64,000 bases of DNA from Cunninghamia lanceolata. Lineage: Eukaryota; Streptophyta; Pinopsida; Cupressales; Cupressaceae. The notes beneath the pieces are model-generated. The model was not told the DNA's origin and ran no database searches. It worked only from the letters and a program-made list of their open reading frames with translations. Position 1 is the stretch's first letter. Each line of letters opens with the position of its first letter. The stretch is from positions 12,728,001-12,792,000 of the forward strand of contig BSBN01001225.1 in assembly GCA_027924645.1 (NCBI GenBank). The letters run 5' to 3'. Made by a program: the position numbers and the translations under genes. Below are positions 58,291 to 64,000 of the stretch, piece by piece.

Positions 58291-58895
58291 TGAACGCATC
58301 ACCATCTTCTTTCTCAGACTCAAAATTAGAATCAAATTTCTTCCTTTTCTTCTTCTTTTCTTCTTTACACTCCTTACAAAATTGTCCAGGCTTACTGCAA
58401 TTCCAACAAATAACTTTAGACTTTCTAGGAGATTTGGATCTCCCTTTGGACTTGGATTTTTCACACTTCTCGCTCTTATTACCTTTTTTTTGGGTCTTCC
58501 ATGAACACTTAGTGCTTCTTTGGCACCAATGGATACCTTCCTCCTCATTTCTTCAAAAACTAAAGAAACCACAACATCTTCAACTTTCAAGATAATATAA
58601 GTAATCCTAATTGCCATAATAAGATAATCCCACGAATTAGGCAAAGAACAAAGTAGGATCTGACATATCTCTTCCTCATCTATTTTTACACCAACTGATG
58701 CCAATTGAGCCACCAACATATTGAATGCTTCCAAGTGGTCTGCGATTCATCCACCCTCTTCCATTCTCAAGGAATATAGTTTCTTCCTCAAGAAAATCTT
58801 GTTCACTAAAGATTTGGCTTGATATATCTCACCGAGTTTCTTCCATAGTTTCTTTGCAGAGGGATCTTCATGGACATTGATTAAAACAGAGTCTG
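58291..58895 (-). pseudogene. Copia-3 gag, C-terminal and middle parts
   Basis: 58,249-58,734 gives EAFNMLVAQLASVGVKIDEE and ICQILLCSLPNSWDYLIMAI, typical copia gag. The knuckle at about 58,367-58,408 reads CWNCSKPGQFCKEC, with Gln in place of His. 58,747-58,935 gives SVLINVHEDPSAKKLWKKLG and NKIFLRKKLYSLRM. It is split from the N-terminus by the solo LTR at 58,896. Confidence 0.88.
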
Positions 58896-59842
58896 TAATG
58901 AGGGTGGACTCCACCCAAAACACATACAACAACAATTTAAAGATTTCAAATGGACAAGATTTAAGGAAAGATTAGTTAAGCAATCTGTAAACTGATTCAA
59001 GATTTCTTCATTAAACTTACCTATAAAAGGCTACAAATCTGAAATAGAATTTCCAAGGTCATATGCCTGCTAATTATAGTAATATGGTATGTCTTACAAT
59101 AGAAATATCTGACTTACAGAGCATTATGATAGCTCCAGACCTCCTGATTCGTATGGACATGACTAGCCAATAACTTCCCTCTGACCACTACCTCCAGAAC
59201 TATCCCAAATAGGCTTTAAATACACATTGGAACTAGTTAGTGTATTTTCCCCATGTCGGCTTGCTTTGAAATGTGTAACTCCCATTTGGGTGCCAAAATG
59301 AACCCAGTCGTCCTTTTTCCCACCGAGAAAGTATTTTTAAAAATTGCTAGCACAACTTTTGGGATCCACAACTTTTGATCTGGGTGTCCGATTGACGAAC
59401 TGTTTGAAGCGTTGGAAAGTTTATGAAGTGAACTATGACGCCAAAAATATGTAAATGGATTTTCATCAACTTTTGGGGCATTTAGAAACCTTCGAATACC
59501 TCAAATCTAATTTTGAAACTTTTCTGGGGACCTAACAAAATTGAAACTTTAATATCTTGAAATCCAGACATGATCTTGAGCTGAAATTTACGAAGAATGC
59601 TTATTTGACTATTCTGAAGCTTTGGAGAAAATTTTAGGCTCAATCGCTTCTCTGATATAGGGTTACTAAAAATAGTAAGTTCTGGTATTCTTAGCCTTTT
59701 TGAAAACTTTGAAGGTTCTAAATCATTATTCAAGCAAATGGGTACTTGAAAACACAAAAATTGAAAAGAACAAAAAACAAACCGTCATCATTTTTTTTAG
59801 TGATGCAAGATTGCCCTTACACCACAGGATGCTCCTGCATCA
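58896..59842 (-). mobile_element. Solo LTR of an LTR-D-related family inside Copia-3 gag
   Basis: 947 bp with ends TAATGAGGG and CTCCTGCATCA on the plus strand (TGATG...CATTA on the minus strand) and perfect GTCTG duplications (58,891-58,895; 59,843-59,847). The part 59,270-59,760 is a diverged match to LTR-D (CAACTTTTGATC..GGTGTCCGATT, GATGATCTTGAG-like block). Confidence 0.8.
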
Positions 59843-60058
59843 GTCTGTTAGACACAATTTGATTGGACCCTTGGCTTTACAGTCCATAACATCATATTCA
59901 ATAGCCAAAGTAGCATTCGTGGGCCTTGAAACATTCTCATCAATAGCATTTCATAGATTTTGATCAATTAACAAATCCTCCATCTTCATCCACATCTCAA
60001 AATTGTTACCAAAAAAATTTTCTACCTCTATTCTCCTTGATGCGTTTGCCATCTGAAA
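59843..60058 (-). pseudogene. Copia-3 gag N-terminus
   Basis: The minus strand begins with ATG at about 60,051: MANASRRIEVENFFGNNFEM, then WMKMEDLLIDQNL and, after a frame break, MDCKAKGPIKLCLTD. It runs into the GTCTG site where the solo LTR interrupts it. It is followed upstream by about 110 bp of leader to the PBS. Confidence 0.8.
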
Positions 60059-60158
60059 ATCCTTGCAACAAGATCACAAAGTATCTTCTGCACAAGATCC
60101 CACTCAAAACTAGATTAATTCAAAAAACCCAACAACCCACAACTAAAACCAAAGGTGA

Positions 60159-60174
60159 TCAAGCTCTGATACCA
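60159..60174 (-). promoter_or_regulatory. Copia-3 primer-binding site (tRNA-Met type)
   Basis: TGGTATCAGAGCTTGA on the minus strand, two bases from the LTR. Confidence 0.93.
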
Positions 60175-60176
60175 CT

Positions 60177-60985
60177 TGTAAGGAAGCTAAGGTAACAAAA
60201 CGACTTCCTACACTAATCTTGAGGGGAGGGATACACATAAATTTTCAGATCTTTACAACAATTACATAAGTAAACACAAATATCAATCATACCACAACAC
60301 GATAATTATGTTGGGAAACCCTTTCGAGAAAAAACCCCACACTCCAAAGTTGTCCAATATATTATTCATGGATCAAGAAGATTACAATATACTTGAAGAA
60401 CAAGCTTTCACAGGAGTATAACCAACCAGAGATATGAAGGCAACTCAACATCTACAAGACTCTTACACAACCTCCATCTCAAGCTCTTGATATATAGGAG
60501 ATATAATATAGTAAACTGTCAACAAAAATTACAAAACCATGAGCCAAAACCACCAAAAAGTGGCACCCAAATTATCTCCAATTAAATATGCATGGTGATG
60601 TGCCAAATCACACAAACACACACATGTGTAACTCTTCTATTTACAACTCTTTTAAGTGTCCAACATGTTTTCACATTTCCCAAAACAGGAGGTTCAACTT
60701 TTGAAGGCCATAACTTTTGATTCGGGTGTTCGATTAATGAACCGTTTGATGCGTTGGAAAGCTCGTGAAGAGATCTATCAAGTTATAACCTACTTTGTTG
60801 GTTATAACAATTGTTGGGGCATTTAGGGACCTCTAAGTGACTCAAATTTGAGTTTGAAACTTTTATAGGAGTTTCAAAAAAATAGAAACTTTAATATCTT
60901 GCAATCTAGGTATGATCTTGAGTCAAAACTCACCCAAGATGTTTACTTGGTAGTTTCACACCTTTTGGAAAAATTTTGGAAAAAA
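60177..60985 (-). mobile_element. Copia-3 5' LTR (LTR-D), truncated on the right
   Basis: Aligns with the other LTR-D copies from TGTAAGGAAGC to about CACCTTTTGGAAAAATTTTGG. The last ~170 bp of the LTR are missing or unrecognisable, so the outer flank of Copia-3 cannot be checked for a target duplication. Confidence 0.85.
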
Positions 60986-61748
60986 ATGAATTAAATGAGA
61001 GTGAAATTAGACATATCTAAAATGAAATCCAGGGGGATTAGGGCTTATGTAATTTTGATGCTCGTCCACCGTTTCAATCATAACTTTTTAACCATAGCTC
61101 AAAATTGCTTAAAATTGTATGTGTTGGAAACAAACTAACAAAATCTAAATTGTGTTGAACCCTCAAAATTTTATTGAGGGACCCAACTGCACATGATTCT
61201 ATCCTTCTCACAAATTTCATCCTCTATGGAACTTGACTTTTGATACATGTAGAAGATGTTCACCTAATGCATATTTGCATGAGGAAAACCATATGGTGCT
61301 AAGGAGCGTTGTTGGGGCTTACTATAATAATGGTCAAGAGTGATCGACTTCCTTGTTAGTAGTCAAGCTTTGAGATTAATTTAATAGTGATAGATAGAGA
61401 ATAAATTAAGGTGTTGGGAGCTAATGTATATAGAGTAGCTAGTAGCTGAATTTGCAAGTGTTAGTTATAGAAATGTGAAGGTGTTGTCCCATTTTGATTA
61501 GATGTTCTCTATGATATTTGATTTCTATGTGATCATAAGAATGAACTAGGATGATGCCTTTAAATGCAAAACCCTAGACACTTAATTCAAGACCTTTTAA
61601 CACTTGGAGACACTTATGAATATAATAATATGTGCAAATTAGCTAATTCTAGAATGACTTGCTTAAGAATATAAACATGCGTGCAACGTGGTGTAAAACG
61701 AGAGGAGAAAAGTATATGTAGCACTTTTATCCTCTATAAATATACCGC
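60986..61748. other. No gene seen
   Basis: AT-rich. Possibly diverged LTR-like DNA at the start; no domain. Confidence 0.45.
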
Positions 61749-62886
61749 AAAGCACTAGATACTAAGGTGAGAACCATAAAAAAGAACCAAATGCAATATG
61801 GGAATCCAAGAGACCTTCTTTCAAACATATGCACCCTAGTGCGGTAGAAGCTCAATCAAGTTACCACCCCAGTCAAGAGTCCAAACCACAGTGCTCGTGA
61901 TAACTAGTATATTATCATGAATAAATTTAATTGATACAAGAAAATTGATCTACAAATCTAACTCACAAAAAATTACATTACATATAAATATATTACAAAA
62001 TACTTAAAAAACTCAAAAGCACATAAACTCTTTAAAAATATTCTCAAAAATATCAGCTAGATACCTCTTTTTTTTTCCAACTAACAAAATAAGTTCCCTT
62101 GTGAATTAGGCAACAATAAGTACCCCTCAATCCTTAACATTAAATTGAAAGAGGTCTACAAATCGTACACCCACTACCAATAGACTATAAAAATATTGGA
62201 AAATTTATCCTCCCAACCAAAAAAATCTCACTATACCTCATACACCTATGGCCCACCTTACCCAAAAAAAAAAAATCCCCTCATAATTAAAAAACAATCT
62301 AGAACATATTTAATTTAAGTTCGTGTATATGGAAGGATATACACAAATAAAGTGCATACAAAAGCACTAGACACTAAAACGAAGACCATCGAAAAGAACC
62401 AAATGCAAGATGAGAATCCAAGAGATCCTCTTTCAAACATATGCATCCTAATGTGGTGGAAGCTCCATCAAGTTACCATTCCAATCAAGAGCCCAAACCA
62501 TAGTGCTCATGATAATTTGTATATGATGATGAATTACTTAGAAAATTGATCTACAAATCTACCACCCGTAAACAATTACATTACATATAAATATATTGCA
62601 ACATACCGACAAAAAATTAAAACCACATAACCTCTTTAAAAATGTTAACTAGATACATCTCATTATTTTTAAGTTCTCAATTGAATTTAGCAAAATAAAT
62701 GCTCTTCAATCTTTTAACATTAACCATAAATTAAAAAAACAAGACCTCATAAACCCACGTCCCAAGATAAATAAAATGTTCTCATCCAAGTAAAAAGAAA
62801 TCCCCTCGCAATTGGGGAAAAACAATTTAGAAATTTTTTATTTCAAGTTCGGGTATACGCGAAGGATATATACAAATGAGGTGCGT
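61749..62886 (+). repeat. Two-unit direct repeat, period about 612 bp
   Basis: 61,749-62,356 and 62,361-62,886 share AAGCACTAGA, GAAAAGAACCAAATGCAA-type, AACATATGCA, AAAATTGATCTACAAATCTA and ATTACATTACATATAAATAT blocks, plus a matching end (GGAAGGATATACAC / CGAAGGATATATAC). Identity is about 75-80% by eye. A TATA box (CTATAAATATA, 61,735) precedes the first unit. Confidence 0.8.
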
Positions 62887-64000
62887 AATCTGCCATAGAA
62901 AAACCAAACTCTTCCCCTGAAAAAGAATGGGTTCTCTGCCCACTGAAACATCCGGACTTTGTAGGTATACACACAACACGAGATCGCTACCGAATGCTGT
63001 ATATACAAATTGTGTATATGGACACTTTAAACTTGCTACAGTTCCTAAATCGGCGATACTTAGGCATTCAAGTAAGTAAGTAGTCATCCCTGTCTTCCTT
63101 CTATTACAGGGCCAGCTTGTGTATCTTTGTAATGGTCAATGGGTATATTCAATGTATATATTCTTCCTGTAAGCTCACAATATGAGTAACTGGTTTATTC
63201 CTATTCATTTTATATATCAGTTGGAGGGCATTGAAGAAAACTAATGGTGGTTTGCCCGGGAGAAATATTTCACAGGGATTTCGAGCCATGGCCACCGTAA
63301 ATGTATGTACTTTTTTACGTTTTCTGAATTATTTGTCTCACAATATACACATATCATATATAGATATAGGTATGTATACAGAAAAATATATATGTGGTGA
63401 AAGTTTGTGTATGTTGGAACCGAGATAGGTAGGTATGTACACCTTTATAAATATTGTATTAGTACAGGGAAATAAAATAAATCTATAATTATTTAGAGTT
63501 TAATTAATTGATATAAATAGTAAATAACAATTAGATTTAAATTAAGAGTTGAGATTGATAAATATAAATGTTAAAAGAGAGGGTTAAAATGTGCTTAATT
63601 TTATTTGTTGCTTTTGGGTAGTTGATGTTGATTTTCTAATATAGATTGTGTTCAATAAATGGATTCTAAATGTTTTTATTGAGTCAGCACTGCACAGGCT
63701 GTCAAATACCTATCTAGAATGTCTACTCTGTTCTTGGTGAGGTTTTGTCCTTGTAGCACGGTTTTGTTCTCTTCTATGCTCCCCCAAGTTTCTGGGACAG
63801 GGATGGGAGGGGATGGGGAGACGCGATTTCGGGGTGTGTTTTTTTTTTTTGCCATTTTTTAGGGGACGGCAAAGGACGACTATTAAAAAAAAAGGAAAAT
63901 TTTAAAATATAAGGAAATTTCAAATATTTATATGATAACCCTGATAAGGCATTCATCATTGACATTAGAGAACCTTAAAAATAAATAGATAACAATAACA
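62887..64000. other. No supported gene
   Basis: A short frame at 63,231-63,428 includes GCCATGGCC, a good plant start context, soon followed by GTATGT, which could be a splice donor. Nothing further supports an exon. The rest is AT-rich with homopolymer runs (63,838-63,850; 63,887-63,895). Confidence 0.35.

Larger units (their letters stand above)
36819..60985 (-). mobile_element. Copia-3: old Ty1/copia element hosting most right-hand insertions
   Basis: 3' LTR 36,819-36,998 plus 50,610-51,402; 5' LTR 60,177 to about 60,985 (truncated). Between them, on the minus strand, are gag, protease, integrase, RT and RNase H, split by three solo LTRs. The PBS is canonical. The 3' LTR is broken by Gypsy-2. 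Many stops and lost catalytic residues (RT YVDY, integrase Glu replaced by Lys) show long decay. Confidence 0.85.

Noticed and set aside
63231..63428. First exon of a host gene
   Set aside because: Only a good start context and a possible donor. No domain, no further exon and no promoter evidence.

Overview
This is plant nuclear DNA made almost entirely of nested LTR retrotransposons. All recognisable protein domains are plant Ty1/copia or Ty3/gypsy gag, protease, integrase, RT and RNase H. I found no convincing host gene, rRNA or tRNA gene, CRISPR array or bacterial operon. Large LTRs, deep nesting, AT-rich decayed DNA and gag-only elements suit a big, TE-rich seed-plant genome; a gymnosperm is plausible, but the species cannot be fixed from the sequence.

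Left part (1-11,966). The window opens on the 3' end of a plus-strand element (coiled-coil ORF, then an LTR-like terminal region ending at 1,561). Then comes about 9 kb without known domains: a stretch rich in ACAGTCAT-like motifs, a foldback at 6.0-6.19 kb, an unknown minus-strand ORF of 301 aa and a six-unit ~175-bp tandem array. It ends at LTR-A copy 1 (10,737-11,966).

Middle (11,967-34,849). Copia-2 (minus strand, integrase lost) is the host of a four-level nest. Gypsy-1 (14,287-31,457, TSD CTTCC) sits in its gag. Copia-1 (15,681-22,803, TSD TGTCT, near-identical LTRs) sits in the left LTR of Gypsy-1. A solo LTR-A (31,850-33,096, TSD CTCAT) also sits in Copia-2 gag, and the element owning LTR-A copy 1 interrupted its RNase H. 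Copia-1 is the youngest insertion; its gag-pol frame is open except for two in-frame stops.

Right part (36,819-about 60,985). Copia-3 (minus strand) is the outer host. Gypsy-2 (36,999-50,609), a gag-protease element with no RT or integrase, lies in its left LTR. Gypsy-2 was in turn hit by a 6.5-kb unclassified plus-strand element in an LTR microsatellite (about 37,202-43,738) and by a solo LTR-A (45,967-47,217). The 6.5-kb element carries an array of about 13 diverged palindromes, a decayed long ORF and the same coiled-coil/terminal module seen at 1-1,561. Copia-3 also received three solo LTRs: LTR-E (52,739-55,364, TSD AATAG), LTR-D (56,696-57,676) and an LTR-D relative (58,896-59,842, TSD GTCTG).

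The last 3 kb hold a 612-bp-period direct repeat and no supported gene. The least explained items are the palindrome array, the roughly 63-bp phased GACTTTG motif in the terminal module, the covarying terminal hairpin, and an extra RNase H upstream of RT in Gypsy-1.
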